DNA of 39,080 nt from an uncultured Ruminococcus sp. (GCA_947345935.1 CAMZZN010000021.1:1-39080); one strand, 5' to 3'. Counted from the first letter of the stretch, positions 26,251 to 36,114 are shown. Notes: generated by a model not told the origin, from the sequence alone. Program-made: numbers and translations.

Positions 26251-27063
26251 ATGGATAAAAATAATGAATTCATGGATTTTTGCAGCAGCGAATACGCTAA
26301 GAAGCTTTTTAAAAGTTTCAGTAATATAACAAATTACGCTGCTTTATGCTATCGCAACTCAAACGACATTCTCAGAATGGAACTGACAGCTAATCTCAAA
26401 GATAATTCAAGCGATGGTAAAATTTCCGAAGATTACTTAAATTCTTGTCTGGAATCCGTAAATCATCACAGTGAGCTTACCGGCAGTATCAACTGTATAC
26501 TTCAGCGTGTATCAGTGTTATGCAGCGCAATACTGACGAAACAACCCGATCTGCGTCAGATCCGCTCCGTTACTTACCTCAGAAATTTCGCTACCGACTG
26601 CCAGAGAATCCTCGGCGACAAATACGAGATAAAGGTAATTACAAACGAGGATTTTATTTTCAGTTCTTTCAAAGAACTCCTCGATATAACAATGCTGCAC
26701 TTTATCAGAAACGCCTGCCGTTCAGCTTACGATTTGGAAAACGAATTTTCCGCTCCCGTCTCTTTTGAACTGTCTGCATGTATCAAAAACGGAACACCAG
26801 AGATCACAGTCAACACAAATGTTCATATGCAGCAGTTAAGCTCCGATACTATAGATACTATGGACTTTTTTGAAATCTTTTCAAATGAAATAACCGAAAC
26901 GATCGCCGCAAAGCTTAATATAAAAACGGAAATCGGCTCCAGCCATATGACAATAAAATTTCCGGCAGACAGCGCCGATGACCGTATTACCGCCGAACAG
27001 CCAAGAAAGCAGCTTATAAACGAGGGAAACTCCATATTCAGAATTATGCTGGGCGACCTTTGA
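26251..27063 (+). CDS. Degenerate histidine-kinase-like ATPase protein
   Basis: A 270-residue soluble protein. Residues 10-120 are helical and include HHSELTGSINCILQRVSVL, similar to a dimerisation/phosphotransfer helix pair. Residues 145-160 (DITMLHFIRNACRSAYD) resemble the N box of HATPases, and 218-240 (IAAKLNIKTEIGSSHMTIKFPA) resembles the final strands of that fold. I see no G1 box (DxGxG), so ATP binding is doubtful. The start is ATG 26251 with AAAGGTG 6-8 bases before it; upstream in-frame starts fall inside the inverted-repeat element. No response regulator is adjacent. A signalling role is inferred only from the fold pattern. Confidence 0.65.
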   Translation: MDKNNEFMDFCSSEYAKKLFKSFSNITNYAALCYRNSNDILRMELTANLKDNSSDGKISEDYLNSCLESVNHHSELTGSINCILQRVSVLCSAILTKQPDLRQIRSVTYLRNFATDCQRILGDKYEIKVITNEDFIFSSFKELLDITMLHFIRNACRSAYDLENEFSAPVSFELSACIKNGTPEITVNTNVHMQQLSSDTIDTMDFFEIFSNEITETIAAKLNIKTEIGSSHMTIKFPADSADDRITAEQPRKQLINEGNSIFRIMLGDL

Positions 27064-27136
27064 TCGTCAGTCCGACTTTCCCCTATATGCAAATGTAACC
27101 TTAAACATATTGTACAGTCTATTTCAAAGGTTTTTG

Positions 27137-27165
27137 TTGACAATATTCAAAAAATGATGTATAAT
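27137..27165 (+). promoter_or_regulatory. Promoter of the CYTH-to-yfhO gene run
   Basis: Perfect TTGACA (27137-27142), 17 bp, TATAAT (27160-27165). The leader contains the small hairpin AGAACC/GGTTCT (27185-27206) ahead of the ribosome binding site GGAG. Confidence 0.85.
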
Positions 27166-27228
27166 ATATGTTGTGAAAATTCTTAGAACCATAACTATTA
27201 GGTTCTTATAAAATTCCGGAGTTATATT

Positions 27229-27750
27229 ATGGCAAAAGGACTTGAAATTGAAAGAAAATTCCTGGTTGAATTCCCGGATATCGAAAAACTTGACGTAAGG
27301 CGTAAAATAAACATAACACAGACATATCTGCACCGTGGAAATAACGATTCCCAACGCAGGGTGCGCCGGCTGGAAGAATCCGGAAAAGTTTCTTACACTT
27401 ATACGGAAAAGGTCTTTATTTCACCGGCGATTCGGGAAGAAACAGAATGCGAGATTAGTGACGCTGAATACAGAAAGCTTCTCTCTGATTCCGACAGCGA
27501 ACTTGTTGCTGTAACTAAAACGAGAATATGCTTCAATTATAAAAATCAGTTGTTTGAACTTGATACATATCCCTTTTCAAAAGACCTTGCCGTTATGGAA
27601 CTCGAGCTTGGTTCTCCAGAACAGGTGATTGATTTCCCCGACAACGTCAGGGTCATAAAAGACGTTACGGCAGACAGCAGATATTCTAATGCTTCCCTCT
27701 CAGCAGCAGGAGCTTTCCCTTGCAGTCAGCCGGATGACAGGAGCAGCTAA
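27229..27750 (+). CDS. CYTH domain protein
   Basis: A 173-residue CYTH-family protein; the fold is a beta-barrel tunnel that handles triphosphates (inorganic tripolyphosphatase, adenylyl cyclase or thiamine triphosphatase). The hallmark E-x-E-x-K appears as LEIERKFL at 5-12. Basic and acidic tunnel residues follow: QTYLHRG, RRVRRLEE, YTYTEK, REETECEIS, KTRICF, ELDTYP, VMELEL. The substrate cannot be told from sequence; tripolyphosphatase is the most general guess. The stop codon is immediately followed by the phoH ATG, so the two are coupled. The promoter at 27137 is perfect consensus. Confidence 0.85.
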   Translation: MAKGLEIERKFLVEFPDIEKLDVRRKINITQTYLHRGNNDSQRRVRRLEESGKVSYTYTEKVFISPAIREETECEISDAEYRKLLSDSDSELVAVTKTRICFNYKNQLFELDTYPFSKDLAVMELELGSPEQVIDFPDNVRVIKDVTADSRYSNASLSAAGAFPCSQPDDRSS

Positions 27751-28731
27751 ATGTCAGAAAAATTTATTAATGTAGACGATCCGGACAGACTTTCTGAGCT
27801 TTTCGGACAGCTTGACGGCAATATCAGCCGCATCCAGAAAGAATATGGAGTTACCGCTGTACTTCGTGACGGCGGAATAAAACTTATCGGTGACGAAAAA
27901 AATACCGAAGCCGCAGCAAAAGCGCTTCATACCCTGCTGAAAATCAGCAGCAACGGTCAACAACTCAGTGAACACACCATTAGATATGTCGCTACAATGG
28001 TTGCCGACGGAGCTGAACAGCAGCTCAGTGATCTTGGCAAGGACGGAATATGTATGTCCGCTTTCGGAAAGGTTCTCCGTGCACGAACTATGGGGCAGAA
28101 AAAATATGTCGATGCAATAAAAAGCAACACTATCGTCATAGGAATAGGTCCTGCGGGTACCGGCAAAACATATCTCGCCGTCGCAATGGCGGTAAAGGCT
28201 TTCAGAGAACATAAGGTCAGAAAGATAATTCTCACCCGTCCTGCTGTAGAAGCAGGAGAAAAGCTCGGATTTCTTCCCGGTGATCTTCAGGATAAAGTTG
28301 ATCCTTATCTCAGACCTCTGTATGACGCTCTTTACGATCTTTTCGGTGCAGAAAGCTTCGCACGCTATATGGAAAAGGGCATAATCGAAGTCGCACCTCT
28401 TGCATACATGAGAGGACGCACTCTTGACGAAGCGTTTATTATTCTTGACGAAGCGCAGAATACTACTTCCGAACAGATAAAAATGTTTCTTACTCGTCTC
28501 GGAAATGAAAGCAAAATGGTCATTACAGGCGATATAACGCAGATAGACCTTCCTGACAAACACAAGTCCGGACTGGTCGAGGCTGTAAAGGTCCTCAGAG
28601 GCATTGACGATATATTCATCCACAAGTTCAGTGAAAAAGACGTTGTTCGTCACCGGCTTGTTCAGGATATTATCAAGGCATACGAAAAATATAATAATTC
28701 CGGTGAAGGGAGAATGAAAAATCATGGCTAA
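27751..28731 (+). CDS. phoH: PhoH family ATPase
   Basis: A 326-residue PhoH-like protein. An N-terminal KH-like region (10-65, INVDDPDRLSELFG to LLKISSN) is followed by the P-loop ATPase domain. Walker A is GPAGTGKT (133-140), and the Walker B/DEAQ-type motif is AFIILDEAQN (228-237). It is linked to RNA metabolism in this family and commonly neighbours ybeY. It begins directly after the CYTH stop and overlaps ybeY by 8 bases. Confidence 0.93.
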   Translation: MSEKFINVDDPDRLSELFGQLDGNISRIQKEYGVTAVLRDGGIKLIGDEKNTEAAAKALHTLLKISSNGQQLSEHTIRYVATMVADGAEQQLSDLGKDGICMSAFGKVLRARTMGQKKYVDAIKSNTIVIGIGPAGTGKTYLAVAMAVKAFREHKVRKIILTRPAVEAGEKLGFLPGDLQDKVDPYLRPLYDALYDLFGAESFARYMEKGIIEVAPLAYMRGRTLDEAFIILDEAQNTTSEQIKMFLTRLGNESKMVITGDITQIDLPDKHKSGLVEAVKVLRGIDDIFIHKFSEKDVVRHRLVQDIIKAYEKYNNSGEGRMKNHG

Positions 28732-29236
28732 ATTAAAGGTATACGTAAAAAATAATCAGGCAGAGATTAAGATTCCTGTTGGGATAAGACTTCTTATCAG
28801 AAGATGCTGTCAGGCTGTTCTCACAACAGAAAAATTTGATAAAGACGCTGAAGTAAGCGTTTCATTTGTCAGCAATAATGAAATCAAAAATCTTAATAAA
28901 ATTTACAGAAATAAAGACAGTGTTACGGACGTTCTCTCGTTCCCTCTCACAGGCAACGACGGCTCTGTGGAAATAAACCCTGAAACAGGCGCCGTTCTTC
29001 TGGGAGATGTTGTTATATCCCTTGAAACTGCCGTAAAACAGGCAAAGAATTACGGTCATTCCCTGGAGCGTGAGATCGGTTTCCTGACAGTTCACTCAAT
29101 GCTCCACCTGCTTGGATACGATCACGAAACAAGTCCTCTCGATCAGCAGATCATGCACGAAAAAGAAGAATCTGTACTGGAAAAGCTCGGTATTTCCAGA
29201 GATGCAACTTTCATTGTAAACGGAGATAACGCCTGA
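28724..29236 (+). CDS. ybeY: Endoribonuclease YbeY (16S rRNA maturation)
   Basis: A 170-residue metal-dependent RNase involved in 16S 3'-end maturation and ribosome quality control. The zinc motif HSMLHLLGYDH places ligands at His124, His128 and His134. Upstream segments DVLSFPL and LLGDVVISLETA are typical. It overlaps phoH by 8 bases and era by 1 base. The dgkA and cdd genes often found between ybeY and era in Firmicutes are missing here. Confidence 0.94.
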   Translation: MAKLKVYVKNNQAEIKIPVGIRLLIRRCCQAVLTTEKFDKDAEVSVSFVSNNEIKNLNKIYRNKDSVTDVLSFPLTGNDGSVEINPETGAVLLGDVVISLETAVKQAKNYGHSLEREIGFLTVHSMLHLLGYDHETSPLDQQIMHEKEESVLEKLGISRDATFIVNGDNA

Positions 29237-30129
29237 TGTCCAGAACTGCTTTTGTAACAATTGCCGGACGTACAAACGCCGGAAAATCTTCGCTGCTCAA
29301 TGCCATTGTCGGGGAGAAGATCGCTTCGGTAAGCAGCAAACCGCAGACTACACGTACACGAATCACGGGAATCAGAAATATCGGCGACGTTCAGCTCGTT
29401 TTTTTCGATACTCCGGGACTTCACAAACCGGTAAACAAACTCAGCGAGCATATGCTCAATACCGTAAAAGAATCTGTCAGCGATATCGATGCCGTCATTT
29501 TTATGATGGACTGCACAAGAAAGATCAATGAACAGGAAATTAATTTGCTGCGCTCAATGAATAAATCCAGAATGCCGGTAATACTTGTCCTAAACAAGAT
29601 AGATCTGCTAAAAAGCAAGGACGATCTTGCGCCGCTCATTGCCGATATGACTTCAAAAGCTGATTTTCAGGCAGTCATCCCCGTCAGCGTCGCCGAAAAC
29701 AACGGCGTAGACATCGTTATTGACGAAATAATCAAGCTGTCGGAGGAATCCGTACATTTCTTCCCAGACGATATGATTACCGATCAGCCTGAAAAGGTAC
29801 TGGCTGCGGAAATGATCCGTGAAAAGCTGCTTATACTGCTTAACGACGAAGTTCCGCACGGTATCGCAGTCGGCGTTGAATCCATGACAGAACGTGAAGA
29901 TAAGGAGATTCTTGATATTTCCGCCGTGATCTACTGTGAAAGGGAATCCCACAAGGGGATAATCATAGGCAAGGGCGGATCTATGCTGAAAAAAGCGTCC
30001 ACCGCAGCACGGCTTGATCTTGAAGATTTTTTCCAGATTAAAGTAAATCTCCAGTGCTGGGTAAAGGTCAAGGAGGACTGGCGCAACCGTGAGGGAATCA
30101 TCAGAACTCTCGGTCTTTCAGAGAAATAA
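29236..30129 (+). CDS. era: GTPase Era
   Basis: A 297-residue Era, needed for 30S assembly. G1 is GRTNAGKS (11-18), G3 is DTPGLH near 58, and G4 is NKID near 122. The C-terminal KH domain includes ESHKGIIIGKGGSMLKK, which binds the end of 16S rRNA. Its ATG shares a base with the ybeY stop, so they are coupled. About 70 bases separate it from the small yqzL gene. Confidence 0.96.
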   Translation: MSRTAFVTIAGRTNAGKSSLLNAIVGEKIASVSSKPQTTRTRITGIRNIGDVQLVFFDTPGLHKPVNKLSEHMLNTVKESVSDIDAVIFMMDCTRKINEQEINLLRSMNKSRMPVILVLNKIDLLKSKDDLAPLIADMTSKADFQAVIPVSVAENNGVDIVIDEIIKLSEESVHFFPDDMITDQPEKVLAAEMIREKLLILLNDEVPHGIAVGVESMTEREDKEILDISAVIYCERESHKGIIIGKGGSMLKKASTAARLDLEDFFQIKVNLQCWVKVKEDWRNREGIIRTLGLSEK

Positions 30130-30198
30130 TTACCGATAATATTTATATTTTTTCCGCAGAAAATAAATTTATCAAGTAATTCTTGCGGAGGATTAAAT

Positions 30199-30330
30199 AT
30201 GTCGTCAGATGCTTTATGGGATAAATTCACTCAAACCGGAACTATCGTGGACTATCTCAGATACAAGGATAAATTAAATGATAATACAAGAAGGAATAGT
30301 TCTGAGGGAACGTCTTGTGGGCGAACATGA
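30199..30330 (+). CDS. yqzL: YqzL-like small protein
   Basis: A 43-residue ORF with GGAGG (30187-30191) 7 bases before its ATG. It contains WDKFTQTGTIVDYLRYKDKL, which resembles Bacillus YqzL (a W..F..TG.I..YL.YK pattern), and it sits in the same place, between era and recO. It overlaps the recO start by 53 bases in another frame. The last 15 residues, encoded in the overlap, are probably not conserved. Upstream, CCGCAGAA (30160-30167) can pair with TTCTTGCGG, covering the edge of its ribosome binding site. Function unknown in the family. Confidence 0.72.
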   Translation: MSSDALWDKFTQTGTIVDYLRYKDKLNDNTRRNSSEGTSCGRT

Positions 30331-31033
30331 TAAATTTCTTGACGTTCTCACGAAAAACAGTGGGATTATTGAAATTTCTGCAAAAGGAGCGGGGAAAATC
30401 GGCGGAAAATCGAGAAGTTCCGCACAACTTTTCGCATATTCCAGATTCTGCATGGACAAGAGGGGCAGCCGCTATTATCTCAACAGTGCAGAGCCGATAC
30501 ATATTTTCTATGGGCTGCGTGACTCCCTTACAAAGATCGCTCTTGCCTCATACTTTTCAGAAATTCTTACTTTCTGCATAGATGAGGAATGCGGCGGAGA
30601 GGAGATCATGCGGCTTATTCTTAATACGCTGCATTACCTTGAAAACGGTAAGAGAGATCAGCAGCTGCTTAAATCCGTCTTTGAACTGAGGCTCATGGCG
30701 GAGATCGGCTTCATGCCTGATATAATCGGATGCCGTATGTGCGGAGTTTACGAACCTGACGTTTTATATTTCAGTGAAAAAAGCAGCTGCTTCTACTGCG
30801 CCGACTGCTTTGACGGAGCTGTAGACAAGGATTTTACAAAAATAAAACTGCCCGTACTCAGCGCTATCCGGCATATTGTTCTTGCGGATTTCAACAGGCT
30901 CTTTAACTTTCGCATTTCTGACAACGCTATGATGAGCCTTTCAGCAATAACAGAAAATTATCTTATCGTTCACCTTGAACGTCATTTTCAAACGCTTAAC
31001 TACTATAAGGATGTAAGGAAAATATATGAATAA
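30278..31033 (+). CDS. recO: DNA repair protein RecO
   Basis: A 251-residue RecO. The N-terminal OB fold starts IIQEGIVLRERLVGEHDKFLDVLTK. The middle is helical, and a zinc motif CRMCG...CFYCADC lies near 154-188. RecO loads RecA with RecR and RecF. The ATG at 30278 lies inside yqzL with AAGGAT upstream. It overlaps mutS2 by 8 bases. Confidence 0.93.
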   Translation: MIIQEGIVLRERLVGEHDKFLDVLTKNSGIIEISAKGAGKIGGKSRSSAQLFAYSRFCMDKRGSRYYLNSAEPIHIFYGLRDSLTKIALASYFSEILTFCIDEECGGEEIMRLILNTLHYLENGKRDQQLLKSVFELRLMAEIGFMPDIIGCRMCGVYEPDVLYFSEKSSCFYCADCFDGAVDKDFTKIKLPVLSAIRHIVLADFNRLFNFRISDNAMMSLSAITENYLIVHLERHFQTLNYYKDVRKIYE

Positions 31034-33407
31034 ATATCTTAAAACACTCGAACTTGACAAAATTCTTGAAATGCTTGCAGAACTTACCTCCAATGAGGAA
31101 ACAAGAAAAATGGCACTTGCTCTCCGTCCTGACTGCGACCTGGAACGGACACGCTATGAGTGCCTAAAAACTTCTCAGGCATTCAACCTTTCCGTACAAT
31201 TCGGAACTCCGCCGTTCAGCAATTTCAAGGATATAACATCAACAGCCGCCCATGCAAAGTCCGGAGCGGTTATTTCACTGCGTGACCTTATGGATATTGC
31301 GGCTATGCTCCGCCAGATAAAAGGACTTTCAGACTGGTACGGTCACTGCGAAAATATAGAGACCGAGCTAAGCTATCTTTTTTCCCGGCTCAAACCTAAC
31401 GACTGGCTCCTCGAAAAACTGGAGCGTTCGATTATTTCCGACAATGAAATAGCCGACGCCGCAAGTCCGGAACTTGCAGCTATCCGCCGGAAGATAAACC
31501 GTGCCGGAATGCAGCTTCGTGAAACACTGGATAAAATGATAAAAAACAAAACTACTCAGCAGTATCTTCAGGAAAATTCTGTAACCCTAAGAGACGGTCG
31601 CTTCGTTCTGCCCGTAAAATCTGAACATCGTGGACAGGTAAGCGGTCTAGTCCACGATACATCAGCTACCGGTCAGACAATTTTTATTGAACCTATGGCT
31701 ATCGTTGAAGCAAACAACGATATACGCATTCTTGAGGGTAAGGAACAGGAGGAAATCGAAAGAATAATCCGTGAACTCTGCCGTGACTGCGGCGATTATG
31801 CGGATATTCTCTGCGAAAATTATAAAATTTGCGTAGAACTTAATCTTTATTTTGCCAAATCCAATCTTGCCGCAAAACTAAACTGCTCTCTTCCTGAAAT
31901 CACCGGAGACGGAAAAATCAATCTGAAAAAGGCTCGTCATCCTCTTCTGGATAAAAACAAAGCCGTTCCTGTTAACCTTTCTATCGGTGAAGAATATCAG
32001 GCGCTTATAATCACAGGTCCAAACACCGGCGGAAAAACTGTTGCTTTAAAAACTGCAGGACTTCTCTGCGCTATGACTATGTGCGGTCTGCTTATTCCAG
32101 CAGCCGATGGCAGCAAGATCTCAGTTTTCAGCCGCATTCTGGCAGATATTGGCGACAGTCAGAGTATTGAACAGAACCTTTCCACATTTTCTTCACATAC
32201 TAACAAAGTAATTGAAATACTAAAAACAGCGGATGAAAATTCTCTGGTTCTTCTGGATGAACTCGGTTCGGGAACAGACCCTGTAGAGGGCGCCGCTCTT
32301 GCCGTTTCAATTATCAGGCGGCTTATGGAAAATGGAGCAAGGCTCATGGTCACTACGCACTACCAGGAGCTTAAAGTATTTGCGATCGACAATCCTGATG
32401 TGCAGAACGCATCCTGCGAGTTCGATATAAAAACGCTCCGACCGACCTACAGACTTCTCGTGGGATCTCCAGGTAAATCTAATGCTTTTGCTATTTCCGC
32501 AGGGCTTGGTATGCCGGAAGATATTATTCAGGATGCAAAGCTCCGTGTAGACGACGCCAATACACGTCTTGAAGAAGTTATCGGCAAGCTTGAAGCCAGC
32601 CGGATTGAACTTGAACGTCAGAAAGAAGAAATATCCCGGCTCAAAGCGGAGGCGGCAGAGCATGAAAGTGCGCTCCGGAAAGAACGTGAAGAACTTGAAG
32701 CATCACGCTCGGAGGAACTTGAAAAGGCACGGCTCAGGGCAATGACTATAATCGAACAAACTAAGGCTGAATCTAATGAACTTCTCAATGAACTTGAAAC
32801 TCTCCGCCGTGAAAAAGACAGAAAAGATTTCAGCGCCAATGTTTCTTCTATGAAGTCAAAAGCAAAACAAAGCTTCAACAAGATGTACGACGCCGCAAAT
32901 CCCGTGGACAGCCGCACCTCCCAGGAAGAATATGTTCTCCCACGAAAGCTTAAACGGGGCGATACCGTATTTGTTGTAGATCTTAACCGTAAAGGAATAA
33001 TATCCGGTGATCCTGACGGAAGCGATTTTGTCTATGTTCAGATGGGCGTCATGAAAACAAAAATGAATATATCACGTCTCCGGCTTGAGGAAGCTCCGAA
33101 AACCGCTACACAAAAACGTCCAGTCAGAAACATGAACAAGGTCGGAGTAAAGGCGGAACGCAGAGGCAAAATGGAACTTGACATTCGTGGCTGCGCCTGC
33201 GACGACGGTGTATATCAGCTTGACGCATTCATAGATCAGGCGGTAATGTCTAATATTTCGACCGTTACAATAATTCACGGCAAGGGTACGGGACTTCTGA
33301 GAACAGCTGTTCACAGACGATTAAAGTCTCACCCGTCAGTCAAAAACTTCCGTCTCGGACTTTTCGGAGAGGGCGAGGACGGAGTTACTGTAGCCGAACT
33401 GAAATAG
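31026..33407 (+). CDS. mutS2: MutS2 (Smr-domain MutS family ATPase)
   Basis: A 793-residue MutS2. It lacks the mismatch-recognition domain of MutS. A core of lever helices (1-310) is followed by the ATPase: Walker A GPNTGGKT (331-338), DIGDSQSIEQNLSTFSSH and the Walker B VLLDELGSGTDP. A coiled coil (about 510-600, Glu/Lys/Arg-rich) follows. A KOW-like part and the C-terminal Smr nuclease domain (about 715-793, LDIRGC...IIHGKGTGLLR) end the protein. The family acts on collided ribosomes or on recombination. It overlaps recO by 8 bases. Confidence 0.95.
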   Translation: MNKYLKTLELDKILEMLAELTSNEETRKMALALRPDCDLERTRYECLKTSQAFNLSVQFGTPPFSNFKDITSTAAHAKSGAVISLRDLMDIAAMLRQIKGLSDWYGHCENIETELSYLFSRLKPNDWLLEKLERSIISDNEIADAASPELAAIRRKINRAGMQLRETLDKMIKNKTTQQYLQENSVTLRDGRFVLPVKSEHRGQVSGLVHDTSATGQTIFIEPMAIVEANNDIRILEGKEQEEIERIIRELCRDCGDYADILCENYKICVELNLYFAKSNLAAKLNCSLPEITGDGKINLKKARHPLLDKNKAVPVNLSIGEEYQALIITGPNTGGKTVALKTAGLLCAMTMCGLLIPAADGSKISVFSRILADIGDSQSIEQNLSTFSSHTNKVIEILKTADENSLVLLDELGSGTDPVEGAALAVSIIRRLMENGARLMVTTHYQELKVFAIDNPDVQNASCEFDIKTLRPTYRLLVGSPGKSNAFAISAGLGMPEDIIQDAKLRVDDANTRLEEVIGKLEASRIELERQKEEISRLKAEAAEHESALRKEREELEASRSEELEKARLRAMTIIEQTKAESNELLNELETLRREKDRKDFSANVSSMKSKAKQSFNKMYDAANPVDSRTSQEEYVLPRKLKRGDTVFVVDLNRKGIISGDPDGSDFVYVQMGVMKTKMNISRLRLEEAPKTATQKRPVRNMNKVGVKAERRGKMELDIRGCACDDGVYQLDAFIDQAVMSNISTVTIIHGKGTGLLRTAVHRRLKSHPSVKNFRLGLFGEGEDGVTVAELK

Positions 33408-33415
33408 GATCAGCG

Positions 33416-35986
33416 ATGATGAGAAAACTACACTCGTTTCTGAAAAAACATCCTGACGCATCAGCTGTCACCGTAATTTTTCTGATATTCTTATTCATAA
33501 CGGCAGTCACCATGATAATAAACGGTGAAGGTCTTATATGGGGATCTGATACCGACTGGAAAAACCAACATTTTGCTATTCCTGAATATTTTAGACTGCG
33601 ATTTTACGAAACCCGAGATATCTTCCCTGATTTTGCGCTGCAAATCGGCGGAGGTCAGAATATCTATAATTACTCCTACTATGGAATTGCAAATCCACTG
33701 TATCTTCCGGCATATGCGCTTCCATTCGTCAAAATGAGCGCCTATATCCAATTTATAAGCCTGATAACGGTGCTTATTTCTGCTATTCTTGGATACGTCT
33801 TTTTCAAAAGACACTTCAGGAAAAAAACAGCCCTTATACTCGATGTTATTTTTCTTTGCTCAGGAGGATTATTTTACCACAGTCATCATCATATAATGTT
33901 CATGAATTACTTTCCTTTTTTCATGGGAACTCTTATCGGATGCAGAAACAGAAACTCTCCTTTAAATATCCTGCTAATGTCAACTATGTCATACTGCATA
34001 ATGTGCACCAGCTTTTATTTCAGCGTTGGGTGTTTTGTTTCCGTCATAATCTACATGATATATCTTGAACTACAGAGAAAAAAACACTTTTCAATTCTTC
34101 GTTTTATCAAAAGATACCAACTTAAATTTCTCGGAATGATACTCGGCTGTCTCTGCTCCTCTTTCATGTGGATGCCTACGTTAATGGCAATACTTTCAGG
34201 CAGGGAAAAAACGGCTTCAAATTTTGATTATTGGAAACTATTTATTCCCAACGTCAATCTGACTGCCATTCTTTACTCCGGCTATTCCATGGGGCTTACG
34301 GTATTTGTTCTTTTCACAGCTGTCTACATGATGATAAAAGGCAGAAAATCTGATCGCTTTTTACCGATGCTGCTTATCTGCTGTATAGTTTTTCCACTTA
34401 TAAACTGTGCAATGAATGCATTTATGTATATCAACGGAAAATCCTTTCTTCCGCTTGAACCTGTTATGCTGCTTATCACTGGTCGTTTTCTTTCGGAAAA
34501 ACATCTTGATCTGAAGTACACGGTTATTTCCTCTGCAATAATCATTGTCATGGGACTTCTGAACATTCTGGCATCCGATTATAATGTTGAATTCAGAATT
34601 ATATGGATTCCGATTCTCGCTTCGGTCATTTTTACATCCTTTGGGATGATTTGGATATGCCGCAAGAAAAAGGAAAAGATTCTGCCAATATATGCAGCCA
34701 TCAGTTCCATGCTTATATGTATTGTCAACAATTATGCCGATACCTTCGCTAATCATAATCAGCTAAAAGAATTCTACAATTCTGAAACTAAAAAAGCCAT
34801 TATTTCAACTATCAAAAACGATCCGGATATGTATCGTTTTGCTAATACAGTACACAATGAGGTTAATGTAAATCACATTTTCTGTATGAATTATCTCTCC
34901 ACAAGTAGCTATTCGTCTGTAAATAATCCTTATCTCAGAGATTTTCGCTTTAATTCATCACTAAGCGAGAACCGTACACGAAATAATGCATTACAGAATC
35001 AGCCCTATAATATATTTTTTACAGCATTAATGGGTTGCCGTTATAGAATGTCGTCGAAGAAAATGAGAATGTACAATGAGGAAGAAATTGCCGATCTTGG
35101 TGAAAACGCTATCTATCGCAACGATTACGCATTTCCTCTCGGATATGCTGCATCTGATGTCATGGGTGAAAATGTATTTTCAAAGCTTCCGGCTCAGCGA
35201 AAAGCAGAAGCTATACTTAACAATATAATTATTCCTGGCTCAGATCATGGAAATCAAAATAGCCGTACAGAAGAAATATCCCTTGATTTATCGGCACTAA
35301 AAACAGACCCACACATAAAATATGAAAATGGAATATACACTATCAACACACATGAAGCATTTACTGTTGATATCGGAATTGAAAAATTTACTGAAAGTAA
35401 AATATTAATTGTGACCGCTTCTGCCAATAACAGAATTGGCAATCCTCTGAAATACAGCGATATATTTCTTACAATCAACGGCGTTAAGAATAAATTAACT
35501 GATCCAAACTGGAAATACTGCAATAAAAACTATAATTTTACTTATGTTCTGTCATCATATGAAACCACTGAAAGCCTCGAAATGACGTTCTCTCCGGGAC
35601 TTTACACCATATCTGATATTAATGTCTTTTCCCTTGACGCCGCTGTGCTTGATGAGGCAAGAAAAAACAAGGATGAATTTATAATTGACCGGAAAAGCTC
35701 CCTCGGTGATACTATTACCGGAACTATCAACGTCAATAAAGACGGATGGTTCAATATATCACTGCCATACGATAAAAACTTCCGGATCACTGTAGACGGA
35801 AAATCAACAGATTATTTTAGGACAAACACTGCTTTTATAGGTTTTCCGATAACACATGGACGTCACAATATCAAGATTTCATATAAGGCGCCGCTTAAAA
35901 GAAGCGGATTGATTATTTCTGTTTCATCCGTTATGATTCTCGGACTTACAATTTGTCTCATGTTTGTACATAAACGTAAAATATAA
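33416..35986 (+). CDS. YfhO family multi-pass membrane protein
   Basis: An 856-residue YfhO-like protein. About 12 hydrophobic segments fill residues 15-460. The first loop has GSDTDWKNQHFAIPEYFRLRFYE and the family-typical GGGQNIYNYSYYGIANPLYLP. A large C-terminal external domain (about 500-820) with beta-rich stretches is followed by one last membrane span (LIISVSSVMILGLTICLMFV). In Bacillus, YfhO relatives glycosylate lipoteichoic acid as GT-C-fold transferases. It looks more AT-rich than the housekeeping genes before it, so it may be a later addition to the operon. It starts 8 bases after mutS2 with AGGA upstream (ATG 33416, or 33419). Confidence 0.85.
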   Translation: MMRKLHSFLKKHPDASAVTVIFLIFLFITAVTMIINGEGLIWGSDTDWKNQHFAIPEYFRLRFYETRDIFPDFALQIGGGQNIYNYSYYGIANPLYLPAYALPFVKMSAYIQFISLITVLISAILGYVFFKRHFRKKTALILDVIFLCSGGLFYHSHHHIMFMNYFPFFMGTLIGCRNRNSPLNILLMSTMSYCIMCTSFYFSVGCFVSVIIYMIYLELQRKKHFSILRFIKRYQLKFLGMILGCLCSSFMWMPTLMAILSGREKTASNFDYWKLFIPNVNLTAILYSGYSMGLTVFVLFTAVYMMIKGRKSDRFLPMLLICCIVFPLINCAMNAFMYINGKSFLPLEPVMLLITGRFLSEKHLDLKYTVISSAIIIVMGLLNILASDYNVEFRIIWIPILASVIFTSFGMIWICRKKKEKILPIYAAISSMLICIVNNYADTFANHNQLKEFYNSETKKAIISTIKNDPDMYRFANTVHNEVNVNHIFCMNYLSTSSYSSVNNPYLRDFRFNSSLSENRTRNNALQNQPYNIFFTALMGCRYRMSSKKMRMYNEEEIADLGENAIYRNDYAFPLGYAASDVMGENVFSKLPAQRKAEAILNNIIIPGSDHGNQNSRTEEISLDLSALKTDPHIKYENGIYTINTHEAFTVDIGIEKFTESKILIVTASANNRIGNPLKYSDIFLTINGVKNKLTDPNWKYCNKNYNFTYVLSSYETTESLEMTFSPGLYTISDINVFSLDAAVLDEARKNKDEFIIDRKSSLGDTITGTINVNKDGWFNISLPYDKNFRITVDGKSTDYFRTNTAFIGFPITHGRHNIKISYKAPLKRSGLIISVSSVMILGLTICLMFVHKRKI

Positions 35987-35989
35987 TCA

Positions 35990-36025
35990 GATACCGCACA
36001 TTATCCGATGTGCGGTATCTTTATA
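35990..36025 (+). terminator. yfhO terminator
   Basis: GATACCGCACA (35990-36000) pairs with TGTGCGGTATC (36009-36019), then a weak T stretch. It ends the CYTH-to-yfhO run. Confidence 0.75.
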
Positions 36026-36028
36026 GAA

Positions 36029-36067
36029 AAAAATCCCCCACTCTGCCGAAGCAAAGAAGGGGATTCA
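36029..36067 (-). terminator. GH9 cellulase terminator with UUCG loop
   Basis: On the minus strand AATCCCC pairs with GGGGATT and, inside it, CTTTGC pairs with GCAGAG around a TTCG tetraloop; a run of T follows. This is a very stable hairpin next to the oppositely oriented yfhO terminator. Confidence 0.85.
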
Positions 36068-36114
36068 TTTTTTAAGATAGAATCATGATCTTAAAATCAT
36101 ATTCATATTGCCAA

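Noticed and set aside
27754..28725. Long open frame (323 codons) antisense to phoH
   Set aside because: It mirrors phoH exactly, has no recognisable domain or ribosome binding site, and phoH has all its motifs; it is a shadow of codon bias.
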